In this document: positions 34,519 to 43,544 of the stretch, piece by piece
How positions within the stretch are numbered: the first letter of the stretch is position 1
Layout of the letters: every line of letters starts with the position of its first letter
Source of the DNA: Acidisoma sp965199065
Lineage (GTDB): Bacteria; Pseudomonadota; Alphaproteobacteria; Acetobacterales; Acetobacteraceae
NCBI RefSeq assembly: GCF_965199065.1
Contig: NZ_CBDAQN010000003.1
Span: forward strand, 62,001 to 126,000
DNA: 64,000 bases
Reading direction: 5' to 3'
Translations under genes and position numbers: made by a program
The notes under the pieces: generated by a model
Seen by the model: the letters and a program-made list of their open reading frames with translations, nothing else
What the model was told of the DNA's origin: nothing
Databases searched by the model: none

Positions 34519-37500
34519 CGTGTAGTCGTGACGTGAACACGGTGCCGGTGACGGTGCCGGCCTGATACTCGCCGGCGTTGACCGTCGCCGTGCCGCCCGA
34601 GGCGACGGTGACCGTGGCCGCGCCGCTCGCCGAGACCATGCTGTTGGGCAGCGTGCCTGCCGGCGAGAAGGTCTCGCCCGCAGCCTTGACCACCTCCACC
34701 GTGTAGCTGCCGGGCGTCACGTTCGTGAAGCTGTAGGCGCCGGTGTTGCCGGTCGTCGTCGTCGCGATGACCGTGGTGCCGTTCAGCAGCTGCACGGTCT
34801 GGCCGGCGAGGCCCGGTTCGCCGGCCGAGGTGCCGGTGCCGGTGAGGTCCGTGAACACGGTGCCGGTGACGGTGCCGGCCTGATACTCGCCGGCGTTGAC
34901 CGTCGCCGTGCCGCCCGAGGCGACGGTGACCGTGGCCGCGCCGCTCGCCGAGACCATGCTGTTGGGCAGCGTGCCCGCCGGCGAGAAGGTCTCGCCCGCG
35001 GCCTTGACCACCTCCACCGTGTAGCTGCCGGGCGTCACGTTCGCGAAGCTGTAGGCGCCGGTGCTGCCGGTCGTCGTCGTCGCGATGACGGTGGTGCCGT
35101 TCAGCAGCTGCACGGTCTGGCCAGCGAGGCCCGGCTCGCCAGCCGAGGTGCCGTGCCGGTGAGGTCGGTGAACACGGTGCCGGTGACGGTGCCGGCCTGA
35201 TACTCGCCGGCGTTGACCGTCGCGGTGCCGCCCGAGGCGACGGTGACCGTGGCCGCGCCGCTCGCCGAGACCATGCTGTTGGGCAGCGTGCCCGCCGGCG
35301 AGAAGGTCTCGCCCGCAGCCTTGACCACCTCCACCGTGTAGCTGCCGGGCGTCACGTTCGCGAAGCTGTAGGCGCCGGTGCTGCCGGTCGTCGTCGTCGC
35401 GATGACCGTCGCGGTGGTGCCGTTCAGCAGCTGCACGGTCTGGCCGGCGAGGCCCGTTCGCGAAGCTGTAGGCGCCGGTGCTGCCGGTGGTCGTCGTCGC
35501 GTTCGCTGCACGGTCTGGCCGGCGAGGCCCGGTTTCGCCGGCCGAGGTGCCCGTGCCGGTGAGGTCCGTGAACACGGTGCCGGTGACGGTGCCGGCCTGA
35601 TACTCGCCGGCGTTGACCGTCGCCGTGCCGCCCGAGGCGACGGTGACCGTGGCCGCGCCGCTCGCCGAGACCATGCTGTTGGGCAGCGTGCCCGCCGGCG
35701 AGAAGGTCTCGCCCGCGGCCTTGACCACCTCCACCGTATAGCTGCCGGGCGTCACGTTCGCGAAGCTGTAGGCGCCGGTGCTGCCGGTCGTCGTCGTCGC
35801 GATGACGGTGGTGCCGTTCAGCAGCTGCACGGTCTGGCCAGCGAGGCCCGGCTCGCCAGCCGAGGTGCCCGTGCCGGTGAGGTCCGTGAACACGGTGCCG
35901 GTGACGGTGCCGGCCTGATACTCGCCGGCGTTGACCGTCGCGGTGCCGCCCGAGGCGACGGTGACCGTGGCCGCGCCGCTCGCCGAGACCATGCTGTTGG
36001 GCAGCGTGCCCGCCGGCGAGAAGGTCTCGCCCGCAGCCTTGACCACCTCCACCGTGTAGCTGCCGGGCGTCACGTTCGCGAAGCTGTAGGCGCCGGTGCT
36101 GCCGGTCGTCGTCGTCGCGATGACCGTGGTGCCGTTCAGCAGCTGCACGGTCTGGCCGGCGAGGCCCGGCTCGCCAGCCGAGGTGCCCGTGCCGGTGAGG
36201 TCCGTGAACACGGTGCCGGTGACGGTGCCGGCCTGATACTCGCCGGCGTTGACCGTCGCCGTGCCGCCCGAGGCGACGGTGACCGTGGCCGCGCCGCTCG
36301 CCGAGACCATGCTGTTGGGCAGCGTGCCTGCCGGCGAGAAGGTCTCGCCCGCAGCCTTGACCACCTCCACCGTGTAGCTGCCCGGCGTCACGTTCGTGAA
36401 GCTGTAGGCGCCGGTGTTGCCGGTCGTCGTCGTCGCGATGACCGTGGTGCCGTTCAGCAGCTGCACGGTCTGGCCGGCGAGGCCCGGTTCGCCGGCCGAG
36501 GTGCCCGTGCCGGTGAGGTCCGTGAACACGGTGCCGGTGACGGTGCCGGCCTGATACTCGCCGGCGTTGACCGTCGCCGTGCCGCCCGAGGCGACGGTGA
36601 CCGTGGCCGCGCCGCTCGCCGAGACCATGCTGTTGGGCAGCGTGCCGGCCGGCGAGAAGGTCTCGCCCGACAGCGCTGTTACCTGGACGGTATAGCTTCC
36701 CGGCGAAACGCCGGTGAAGCTGTACGCGCCTAAAGAGTTGGTCGTCGTGGTGGCAATGACGGTCGTGCCGTTCATCAGTTTGACGGTTTGGCCAGCAATG
36801 CCGGCGTCATTTCCGTCGTCAGTGCCGTCCGCATTGAGATCATTGAACACAACACCGGACACACTGGCGCTGCCGTGAAGACCGGCGTTGACCGTTGCCG
36901 TCGCTCCGTTGGCGACTGTCACGGTCTTTGTGCCCGCACTCGAAACGGTACTGTCGGTGAGTGTGGTGCTGGACCCGGTTGGCGAGAACGTATCGCCGGT
37001 CGGATCGACCACCTGCACCGTATAGGTGCCGGCAGCCTGGTCGGTGAACGTATAAGTGCCAGTGGCGTTCGTCGTTGTCGTGGCAATGACGAGGCCGACT
37101 GCGTTCTGCAGATTGACCGTGACGCCGGAAACGCCGGCTTCAGCCGATTCGCGAACACCGTCGGCATTACTGTCGGCGAAAACGGTGCCCGTGATGGTCG
37201 CTGGCTGATAGACGATGCCGGCGCTTTCGTCGCCCACTGACTGTCCTGAGGCGAGCGTCACCGGGGCCGTCGTGCCGGTCGTGGGGTTCACTTCCGATGT
37301 TGGCGTAAGGTTGGTCGTGTATTGCCCGGCCGCGACGTACACGTCATCGACCAGCACATCCTTGGAGGTGAGGGTCGACCCTGGATCACCGGATTTATAC
37401 GTGAAGGTGAGCGTGACGGAGCCGGTCGTCGAAGCCGTGTAGAGGTCGGCGAAGTGGGTCCACGTGCCAGGCGTCAGGATCGTCCCGGACGTGGAGCCCG

Positions 37501-38572
37501 CGGTCACGATCGGCACGCCGTTGATGGATGCGGTTAGCGAGAAGAAGCCCGGGTTGTTTTCGCCAGGCAGCGTTTCATCGAGGTCGAATCCGACCTCGTA
37601 CGTGGTGCCGGCCGTCACCGATATCGTCTGAGACAGGGTCTCTATCGCCCCGTCATCAACGAAATACGCAGCCGTTCCGGCGGCCGTGGTCGATGCCGTG
37701 GAGTAATAGGGGCTGACGTTGTCTACTGAAGGTGTACCCGCGTAGTTGTCTGTCTGATAGTTCTTGGGCGTGCCGTAGGCGGCCGCGTTCGCCGAGTAGA
37801 CGTAGAGCTCGGGACCTGCACCGGGCCCTGAACCGTAGGGAGTGGCAGAGGTGTTCGAGCTTTCGGTCCAACCCGAGAAAAAGCTTGATGTGCCAATCGA
37901 GTTGAACTGGCCATTGGTGATGAGATTGGGAGCGCTCGGGCTGACCGTGCCGCCGGTCGGCTGCGGTGTCGCGTTGCTGCCCGTCACCGAATACGTGGAG
38001 CCTGTCGGCGCGACGACGTGTGCCGAATAGGTTCCCGGAGCCAAGTTGCTGAAGGTATAAGTACCGTTCGACCCCGTGGTTGTTGTCGACACGACGGCGC
38101 CGCTCGCGTTCAGAAGCTGAACCGTGGTGCCTGATATTCCGGTATCGGCGTTGTCCTCCAGACCGTCATCGTTGCTGTCGGCGAAGACCGTGCCGCTGAA
38201 GGTTGCTGGCACATAAAGGCCTGCATCCTGATTGGTGACGGTTGTCGCGGCACCAAGAACGATGGGACTTGCGCTTTGGCCGGACGTCCCGACCGTCGTA
38301 TTCGTGTAACTTGTGGAGCTGCCGACCGGTGAGAAGGTATCGCCGGAAGGCGCCACGACGCTGACGCGATAGGTCCCGGCCGGGAGAGCCGAGAACGCAT
38401 AGTTCCCGCTCGCGTCCGAGACGGTGTTTGCAACCAAACTATAAGTATTCGTAGCCGTATTCAGCTTCAGCAGGTCTACTACAACACCTGATACGCCGGC
38501 ATCTGCGGCTTCAAGACTGCCGTCGCCGTTCTGGTCCAGGAAAATGTTGCCGCTGATCGAAGACCCAGTCAT
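34136..38572 (-). CDS. Giant exoprotein, N-terminal part: SdrD-like repeat adhesin (frame-disrupted)
   Basis: The start is ATG 38572 behind GGGAGGGAGAGAG. The first 160 residues are two SdrD B-like units (ISGNIFLDQNGDGSLEAADA). A jelly-roll domain follows at about residues 205-400 (LITNGQFNSIGTSSFFSGWT, VTAGTTYEVGFDLDETLPGE). Then come further SdrD units and a run of near-identical 106-residue units. There is no signal peptide, which fits type I secretion with the tail encoded downstream. The open frame survives to 34136 only because shifts compensate: translation is out of frame from about 35530 to 35150 (Arg/His-rich) and again after about 34530. The true product most likely joins the part at 31690, giving about 2290 residues. 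Confidence 0.7.
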   Translation of the reverse strand: MTGSSISGNIFLDQNGDGSLEAADAGVSGVVVDLLKLNTATNTYSLVANTVSDASGNYAFSALPAGTYRVSVVAPSGDTFSPVGSSTSYTNTTVGTSGQSASPIVLGAATTVTNQDAGLYVPATFSGTVFADSNDDGLEDNADTGISGTTVQLLNASGAVVSTTTTGSNGTYTFSNLAPGTYSAHVVAPTGSTYSVTGSNATPQPTGGTVSPSAPNLITNGQFNSIGTSSFFSGWTESSNTSATPYGSGPGAGPELYVYSANAAAYGTPKNYQTDNYAGTPSVDNVSPYYSTASTTAAGTAAYFVDDGAIETLSQTISVTAGTTYEVGFDLDETLPGENNPGFFSLTASINGVPIVTAGSTSGTILTPGTWTHFADLYTASTTGSVTLTFTYKSGDPGSTLTSKDVLVDDVYVAAGQYTTNLTPTSEVNPTTGTTAPVTLASGQSVGDESAGIVYQPATITGTVFADSNADGVRESAEAGVSGVTVNLQNAVGLVIATTTTNATGTYTFTDQAAGTYTVQVVDPTGDTFSPTGSSTTLTDSTVSSAGTKTVTVANGATATVNAGLHGSASVSGVVFNDLNADGTDDGNDAGIAGQTVKLMNGTTVIATTTTNSLGAYSFTGVSPGSYTVQVTALSGETFSPAGTLPNSMVSASGAATVTVASGGTATVNAGEYQAGTVTGTVFTDLTGTGTSAGEPGLAGQTVQLLNGTTVIATTTTGNTGAYSFTNVTPGSYTVEVVKAAGETFSPAGTLPNSMVSASGAATVTVASGGTATVNAGEYQAGTVTGTVFTDLTGTGTSAGEPGLAGQTVQLLNGTTVIATTTTGSTGAYSFANVTPGSYTVEVVKAAGETFSPAGTLPNSMVSASGAATVTVASGGTATVNAGEYQAGTVTGTVFTDLTGTGTSAGEPGLAGQTVQLLNGTTVIATTTTGSTGAYSFANVTPGSYTVEVVKAAGETFSPAGTLPNSMVSASGAATVTVASGGTATVNAGEYQAGTVTGTVFTDLTGTGTSAGETGPRRPDRAANATTTTGSTGAYSFANGPRRPDRAAAERHHRDGHRDDDDRQHRRLQLRERDARQLHGGGGQGCGRDLLAGGHAAQQHGLGERRGHGHRRLGRHRDGQRRRVSGRHRHRHRVHRPHRHGTSAGEPGLAGQTVQLLNGTTVIATTTTGSTGAYSFANVTPGSYTVEVVKAAGETFSPAGTLPNSMVSASGAATVTVASGGTATVNAGEYQAGTVTGTVFTDLTGTGTSAGEPGLAGQTVQLLNGTTVIATTTTGNTGAYSFTNVTPGSYTVEVVKAAGETFSPAGTLPNSMVSASGAATVTVASGGTATVNAGEYQAGTVTGTVFTSRLHGGGGQGGRDLLAGRHAAQRHPVASGGTRRSGEYHRPRGPDRAADERHDGHRDDDDGQHRRLQLRQRDARQLHGGGGQGCGRDLLAGGHAAQQHGLGERRGHGDRGLGRHRDGQRRRVSGRHRLRNRV
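34164..36670. repeat. Tandem 318-bp repeats within the exoprotein gene
   Basis: The word CCTGATACTCGCCGGCG recurs at 34164, 34561, 34879, 35196, 35596, 35914, 36232 and 36550. The spacings are 397, 318, 317, 400, 318, 318 and 318 bases. The regular unit encodes 106 residues and is almost identical at the DNA level. The 317-base unit lacks one base near 35150. The 397- and 400-base gaps contain damaged partial units near 34430-34530 and 35450-35530. Confidence 0.9.
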
Positions 38573-39669
38573 CTGCACTCTCTCCCTCCCCGCAACCCTC
38601 TCCAGCATCCGGGAGGTCGAGGAGCTGCTATCCAATTGATCGGACGACGCCAGCCATCCGGCTTTCTCTAGACCAGATGGTGAGCGTCTTCTACTCAAAA
38701 GGATTACCAAGATTAAGCCCTATTTGGGGCTCTACGTTGTCTCCGGTCAGGATGAGTGCGCATCTGTTATTGAGATTGGGCGTCAGAACCTTCGCATCGC
38801 GGAACTCGGGAAACACGGGCGAAGGACGGCCTGAGCGGGCGCATGGAGTGCCGGTCCGTCATTAAACGCGTCAGCGGCTGATGTTGACTTATCCTCAGAC
38901 TTATCAACATGCTGTGGACATTTAGGTACTATACTTTTGGCTACAACTTATACGCGCGTCACTTTTGACACGTCTTCGTAAGACCAAGTTTATGAACTCA
39001 GCGCTGTTGTGCTGGCATCGGACCGCACTCAGCCTCAGCTTTTCCAGTGCACATCGCCAGACTACCCATTAAGACGGCGCCCGCGCAGTTATCCACAATT
39101 TTGTTGATACCCCTGAGGATAAGCCTGTGGACAATGGCGTTGAACTAGTTGCCTCGCTTGAGCTCTACTCAAGTTGCTGACCCACCCGGGGATTTGCGCT
39201 CACACGGTCCTGCCCTCACGAGGTTGCGAAGGCGACGGCGCTCGGTGGCCAGCTTCCGCACTCTAGATGGGAGGTTGCAAGCGCCACGACCTTTCTGAGG
39301 GAGGCACGGCAATCCGAACTACAGGACGCCGTTTGAAGGAGAACAACGCGGCGTATCTCCTGAAGTTGAGCCCGATTCCAAGTGTTGAAGCCCTTTTTGA
39401 GGTGCCTTAGGCCGCAATTACCTAGACCGAAAGCACTCGTACTAAATGCCTACTTATGATTGATCGGCAAGATCATATTCTGATCTGGTTCCTGCCCAAG
39501 CAGGTTTCGGAAACTCGGATACAACTTTTGGTCGAGGCAATGAACACTCTGACGGTCAGACTGCCCCGTTGCCCTGACATACGGCGCCTGCCGGCGGCGA
39601 TCGTTGCTGTTGATCGTTAACTCTAAATAAAGCCGTGCCGCGGTAGTCGCGTAGTAGGAGCAAAAACAT
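38573..39669. other. 1.1-kb gene-free region with DnaA-box-like clusters
   Basis: No supported gene lies here. DnaA-box-like nonamers form two groups. The first has TTATCCTCA at 38889, TTATCAACA at 38901 and TGTGGACAT at 38913. The second has the consensus TTATCCACA at 39089-39097, an inverse TTATCAACA-like word near 39103, TGAGGATAA near 39114 and TGTGGACAA at 39126. The stretch between is comparatively AT-rich. It could be a replication origin, although dnaA or other origin-linked genes are absent nearby. Confidence 0.5.
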
Positions 39670-39867
39670 ATGATCGACCTCGCGCTGACCACTGCGCGCT
39701 TAGCCATCGGCGCGGCTGCGGTCGCGGCTGAGGACCGCGCTGACGATCGTCTAAACAACCCGGGGCGCCGTCTAAGCGCCCTGCATGAGGCCGATCGGCT
39801 GTGGAAAGAGGCGCTCGGCTACCTTGGAGATGAAGCTGACCACTGGAGCCTGAGAAGTGTGAGGTGA
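39670..39867 (+). CDS. Small hypothetical protein
   Basis: The frame is 65 residues. ATG 39670 has an AGGAG ribosome site about ten bases upstream. The product starts MIDLALTTARLAIGAAAVAA and is then charged (EDRADDRLNNPGRRL). No family is recognised. The ribosome site and composition make it plausible. Confidence 0.4.
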   Translation: MIDLALTTARLAIGAAAVAAEDRADDRLNNPGRRLSALHEADRLWKEALGYLGDEADHWSLRSVR

Positions 39868-40024
39868 CGACCGCACCCATCAGCCCCGGCGGGTTCGATA
39901 TTCAAGCAACGGTCTGATCGTGCCGTGGGGCGATCACTGCTCGCACATGACGAACACAGAGGGCCCTCGAGGCTGCCGCCGGCCGTGGACGGACGAAGGG
40001 CACACTTTCGTCCGTCGGCTCCCG

Positions 40025-41113
40025 TCAGGTGGCGCCGACACGCGCCGCTTGAAGCCGGCTGTTTTTTCGCCTTCTTGCCATCCACTCGCGGAACGGTTCG
40101 TCATACAGCCGGAGAAAACCCCAGGAGACCGCCAGCGAAAGCAAAATTGCCAAACACATTGGCACGAACGGCCCAATGCGAATGTGGGACATCTTATAAG
40201 CCATGTCGACCGTTCGAAGAACCGACATGTGCAAGATGTAGAGTGGGTAGGAGCCTCGCCTCGAGATGTGACAGAGCCGGAGCGAAAACGCGCCGACATG
40301 TGCCCTGGAACCGAAACAGACAATGACGGGGAACACGATCAGCACGGCCGCCATATCGTAGACCCAGCGTGTCGAGCCATGGAAAAAGAACACGATTGCT
40401 AAGCCAAGCGCCAGCATGGGGAACGGTATGGACGGGAATCTCTCGAACAGCTTCAGCCGCCAGATGGCAACACCGAGCGAGAACGGCACGGATACCCGGA
40501 CGAAGCCCGCCAGGAACGAATCCGGGCCTACATAGCCAAGGCAACTTAGGGTGCCAAACTGCATGGCGACGACTGTCAGAGCGACTATCGCCAGCCCCAG
40601 AAGCACGAATGCCGACATGCGTCCGATCCGGCGGATTGGAGAGGCATAGACGCCGTTGGCCACGAATTCGAAGAAGAGCGACCAGATCGGATTGTCGATC
40701 GGGTAGGAGGCAAGCCCATACAACAGCCCGACAGGAAGCAGCGAAAGCGACAGCACCGTCAGAACAACAGCCTCTGTGATCATCCCGGTCTGGAGCAGAA
40801 CCTGACGCCCCAGAAAGACCAGCCCGGCAACGAGCACACCGACGAACAACATCGGATAAAGACGGTTAAGTCGCAGGCGCATAAACCCGGACCACGACAG
40901 GCCCTGGTCTAATCGGCTGCTGTATGCGTAGGCGATAACGAAACCGCTCAGGATGTAAAAGAAATCAACGACCAAATACGATGATGTGTCATCGGTATAG
41001 GATTTGAAAAGGCCGTTTGCATGAGCAAACACAACCCCCAGAGCGGCAATACCCCGGAGCCCGTCAAGGCCCTCGAATTGGGAAATGTTTCGCCGTTGAA
41101 TGACCACCTCCAT
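40025..41113 (-). CDS. Acyltransferase-3 family membrane protein
   Basis: The protein is about 362 residues from ATG 41113; a TTG at 41155 would add 14 residues. The N-terminal signature FEGLDGLRGIAALGVVFAHA is clear, and YLVVDFFYILSGFVIAYAY and RLNRLYPMLFVGVLVAG follow. About ten membrane helices are spread to the basic C-terminus. The family transfers acetyl or other acyl groups to surface sugars at the inner membrane. Unlike the copy at 1247-2442 it is intact. A palindrome (41111-41128) covers its start codon. The acceptor is unknown. Confidence 0.85.
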   Translation of the reverse strand: MEVVIQRRNISQFEGLDGLRGIAALGVVFAHANGLFKSYTDDTSSYLVVDFFYILSGFVIAYAYSSRLDQGLSWSGFMRLRLNRLYPMLFVGVLVAGLVFLGRQVLLQTGMITEAVVLTVLSLSLLPVGLLYGLASYPIDNPIWSLFFEFVANGVYASPIRRIGRMSAFVLLGLAIVALTVVAMQFGTLSCLGYVGPDSFLAGFVRVSVPFSLGVAIWRLKLFERFPSIPFPMLALGLAIVFFFHGSTRWVYDMAAVLIVFPVIVCFGSRAHVGAFSLRLCHISRRGSYPLYILHMSVLRTVDMAYKMSHIRIGPFVPMCLAILLSLAVSWGFLRLYDEPFREWMARRRKNSRLQAARVGAT

Positions 41114-41128
41114 TGCTTGTAAGCAATG
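41111..41128. promoter_or_regulatory. Palindrome overlapping the acyltransferase start
   Basis: CATTGCTT and AAGCAATG, two bases apart, form a perfect inverted repeat. The left arm contains the ATG of the acyltransferase gene (minus strand). It could be an operator or an RNA hairpin that hides the start codon. Confidence 0.35.
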
Positions 41129-41155
41129 ACCTGAAGCGTACGCTTGCTGGATCAA

Positions 41156-41658
41156 CGCTTTGTTACCGTCGCGGCTTACTAGATTGGAATTGTAACAGCG
41201 TGAAACCTAGCTAAAGAAGGCATGCCAGTTCCACTGCGTGATATCTTTAGACGTCCCGATCCATTTCGCACGTAATTGGTCACAAAGCGCTTAGACCCAC
41301 TGGCCAGTTTCAAGCGACATTGGCAAGTTGGTCCTTAAGAACCCGACATGTTGAGCCACCAGCGCTCACGTCATGTAATCCTTTCGGTCCTGCTGCCGGT
41401 CACTCTTGCGGTCGAACCGTTCAAGGGGCAGGGATGATTTCATCCGCTTGGATAGCTGAAGCAAATCCGCTTGCGCCCTTGCCGGGAGAGACGGGGCTGG
41501 ATCATGGCGCCACCGCTGGTCTGGCGCCCTGCACCCTGGTGTCATCAGCAACCACCGGCTCGGCCAGTTCATGCAAACGCGGGAACCCTTGCCGCCCGCA
41601 CATTTGCGCCTGAAGCGGAAGGTGCGTTACCTAACACCCTGGGTTTGGACGAATATAG
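41156..41658. other. Intergenic stretch between divergent genes
   Basis: About 500 bases hold only short frames without ribosome sites. No repeat, RNA or known element is recognised. Confidence 0.4.
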
Positions 41659-42144
41659 ATGTTTGATCTGCTGTGGCGCGGCGCCGTCATCGGTGTTGGC
41701 GGCACCATTCTGATGGACATCTGGGCCTTCGCGCTCGCTCGCATGCCCGGGGAGAGCATGCCAAACTGGGCGCCTGTCGGCCGCTGGTTCTTCCATCTGC
41801 GCCGGGGCACGGTATTTCACCCGAGCATCGGTGCCGCAGAGCCCTACGAGAGGGAACTGGCGCTCGGCTGGATCTGCCATTACCTGGTCGGCATTCTCTA
41901 CGGGATGATCCTGGTGCTCATCATGGGAGCGGCCTGGCTTGCCCGGCCCACGTTTCTGCCGGCCTGGATTTTCGCCATCGTCACCATCGCCGCCGGGTGG
42001 TTCCTGCTACAACCCGGATTGGGTATCGGGTGGGCGGCATCCAAGACCCCAAACCCCACAAAAGTGCGGGCGCTCGGCCTGGTTGCGCATACCTTCTTCG
42101 GCATTGGGCTCTACGCCACTGCCGTCCTCCTCCGCAGCACCTGA
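41659..42144 (+). CDS. DUF2938-type membrane protein
   Basis: The protein is 161 residues with four hydrophobic helices: AVIGVGGTILMDIWAFALA, LGWICHYLVGILYGMILVLI, ILYG-distal PAWIFAIVTIAAGWFLLQPG and the last near LVAHTFFGIGLYATAVLL. The spacing PTKVRALGLVAHTFFGIGLY at the end and the polar residues inside helices match the DUF2938 family. The function of the family is unknown. The ribosome site is weak; the start is the first ATG of the frame. Confidence 0.75.
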   Translation: MFDLLWRGAVIGVGGTILMDIWAFALARMPGESMPNWAPVGRWFFHLRRGTVFHPSIGAAEPYERELALGWICHYLVGILYGMILVLIMGAAWLARPTFLPAWIFAIVTIAAGWFLLQPGLGIGWAASKTPNPTKVRALGLVAHTFFGIGLYATAVLLRST

Positions 42145-42334
42145 CGTAGGGGCTCTTCGTTCTCTTAAAAAAGGCACCTCTTGCTGCTGGGCACATAGAA
42201 TCAAGTGAAACACGCGCTCTTTTTGCTCGAAGATTCGAAAACCCGGCTCCCTTCAGCATTATGATTCATGTGTCCCGGCTGGATAACAGCGCGCCAAACT
42301 TCCTAAATCCGTCGCAAAACCATACAAGGCTCCA

Positions 42335-43525
42335 ATGAGCCTGAACCGTAAGCAAAGCCCAGCCCTTGCCCCGTCCGTCAGCCCGGCGGTGCCATTCCTC
42401 GACCTCAGCGCCCAGCAGGCCCGCATCGGCCCCGAGATGCGGCGGCGCATCGACGCCGTCCTCGCCCACTGCCAGTTCGTGCTGGGGCCGGAGGTCGCCG
42501 AACTTGAAACCGAGCTCGCCCGCCGCGCCGGCGCCGGCCACTGCGTCTCGGTCAGCTCCGGCACCGATGCTCTGCTCATCGCCATGATGGCCGAGGAGAT
42601 CGGCCCCGGTGACGCTGTCTTCCTCCCCGCCTTCACCTATACGGCGACCGCTGAGGTGCCGCTGCTCCTCCGCGCCACGCCCGTGTTCGTCGATATCGAC
42701 CCGCGCACCTTCCAGATGGATGTCGCCGATCTCGAAACCCGCATCGCAGCAGTCCGGGCCGAAGGGCAGTTGCGCCCACGCGCCATCATCGGCGTCGATC
42801 TCTTCGGACAGCCGGCGGATTGGCCTGCGCTTGCCGAGGTCGCCCGGCGGCACGGCCTGTTCACCATCGACGACTGCGCCCAGGCCTTCGGCGCCGCGCT
42901 GCACGGCCGCCCGCTCGGCACTCAGGCCGACAGCACCGCGATCAGCTTCTTTCCCTCGAAGCCGCTCGGCGGTTACGGCGACGGCGGCGCGCTGTTCACG
43001 GAATCCGCCGAGCGCGCCGCGCTCTACCGCAGCCTTCGCACCCATGGCGAGGGCCGCCTCCGGTATGACGTGCAGCGCATCGGCATCAATGGCCGGCTCG
43101 ACACTCTGCAGGCCGCCATTTTGCTCGCCAAGCTCACCGTATTCGACGCCGAGATCGAGGCTCGCGAACGCGTGGCGCGTCATTACGACCGGCGGCTCGC
43201 AAATCTGCTGCAAACGCCTGTCCGCGTGCGTGACAGCACAGCCGCCTGGGCGGTCTACGCCGTGCTGCTGCCGGACGGCGTGACGCGGGACCGCGTGCAG
43301 GCCGCCTGCAAGTCGCACGGTATCGCGACCGGCATCTACTATCCGAAGCCGCTTCATCATCAGCCGGCCTATGCGGAGCACCATCGGGGCGGCAGCCTCC
43401 CCATCTCCGAAGATGTCGCGACGCGGATCATGGCGCTGCCCATCCACCCGGATCTGACCGAAGAGCAGCTTGATCATGCCTGTGACGTGGTGGCGGGCGC
43501 GATCGCGCAGCCTGCGTTCGTCTAG
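42335..43525 (+). CDS. DegT/DnrJ/EryC1/StrS-family sugar aminotransferase
   Basis: The protein is 396 residues. VPFLDLSAQQARIGPEM opens it, followed by SVSSGTDALLIAMMAEEIGP (cofactor phosphate), FTIDDCAQAFGAALHGRPLG and the PLP lysine in FFPSKPLGGYGDGG (about residue 209). The end has the substrate-region YYPKPLHHQPAY. These PLP enzymes aminate keto-sugars for lipopolysaccharide or glycan synthesis (WbpE/WlbC/PseC-like). No other sugar-nucleotide gene is next to it, so the product sugar cannot be named. Confidence 0.9.
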   Translation: MSLNRKQSPALAPSVSPAVPFLDLSAQQARIGPEMRRRIDAVLAHCQFVLGPEVAELETELARRAGAGHCVSVSSGTDALLIAMMAEEIGPGDAVFLPAFTYTATAEVPLLLRATPVFVDIDPRTFQMDVADLETRIAAVRAEGQLRPRAIIGVDLFGQPADWPALAEVARRHGLFTIDDCAQAFGAALHGRPLGTQADSTAISFFPSKPLGGYGDGGALFTESAERAALYRSLRTHGEGRLRYDVQRIGINGRLDTLQAAILLAKLTVFDAEIEARERVARHYDRRLANLLQTPVRVRDSTAAWAVYAVLLPDGVTRDRVQAACKSHGIATGIYYPKPLHHQPAYAEHHRGGSLPISEDVATRIMALPIHPDLTEEQLDHACDVVAGAIAQPAFV

Positions 43526-43544
43526 GGCGCGGACGAACACGGAC

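Noticed and set aside
34164..36670. CRISPR array
   Set aside because: The repeats are 318 bases, coding and contiguous, with no short repeat-spacer pattern.
35378..36733. Plus-strand frame of about 450 codons in the repeat region
   Set aside because: It is antisense to the exoprotein repeats and simply repeats an Arg/Gly/His-rich unit.
41320..41613. Short frames between the acyltransferase and the DUF2938-type gene
   Set aside because: I suspected a transposase fragment, but no conserved motif could be found on either strand.
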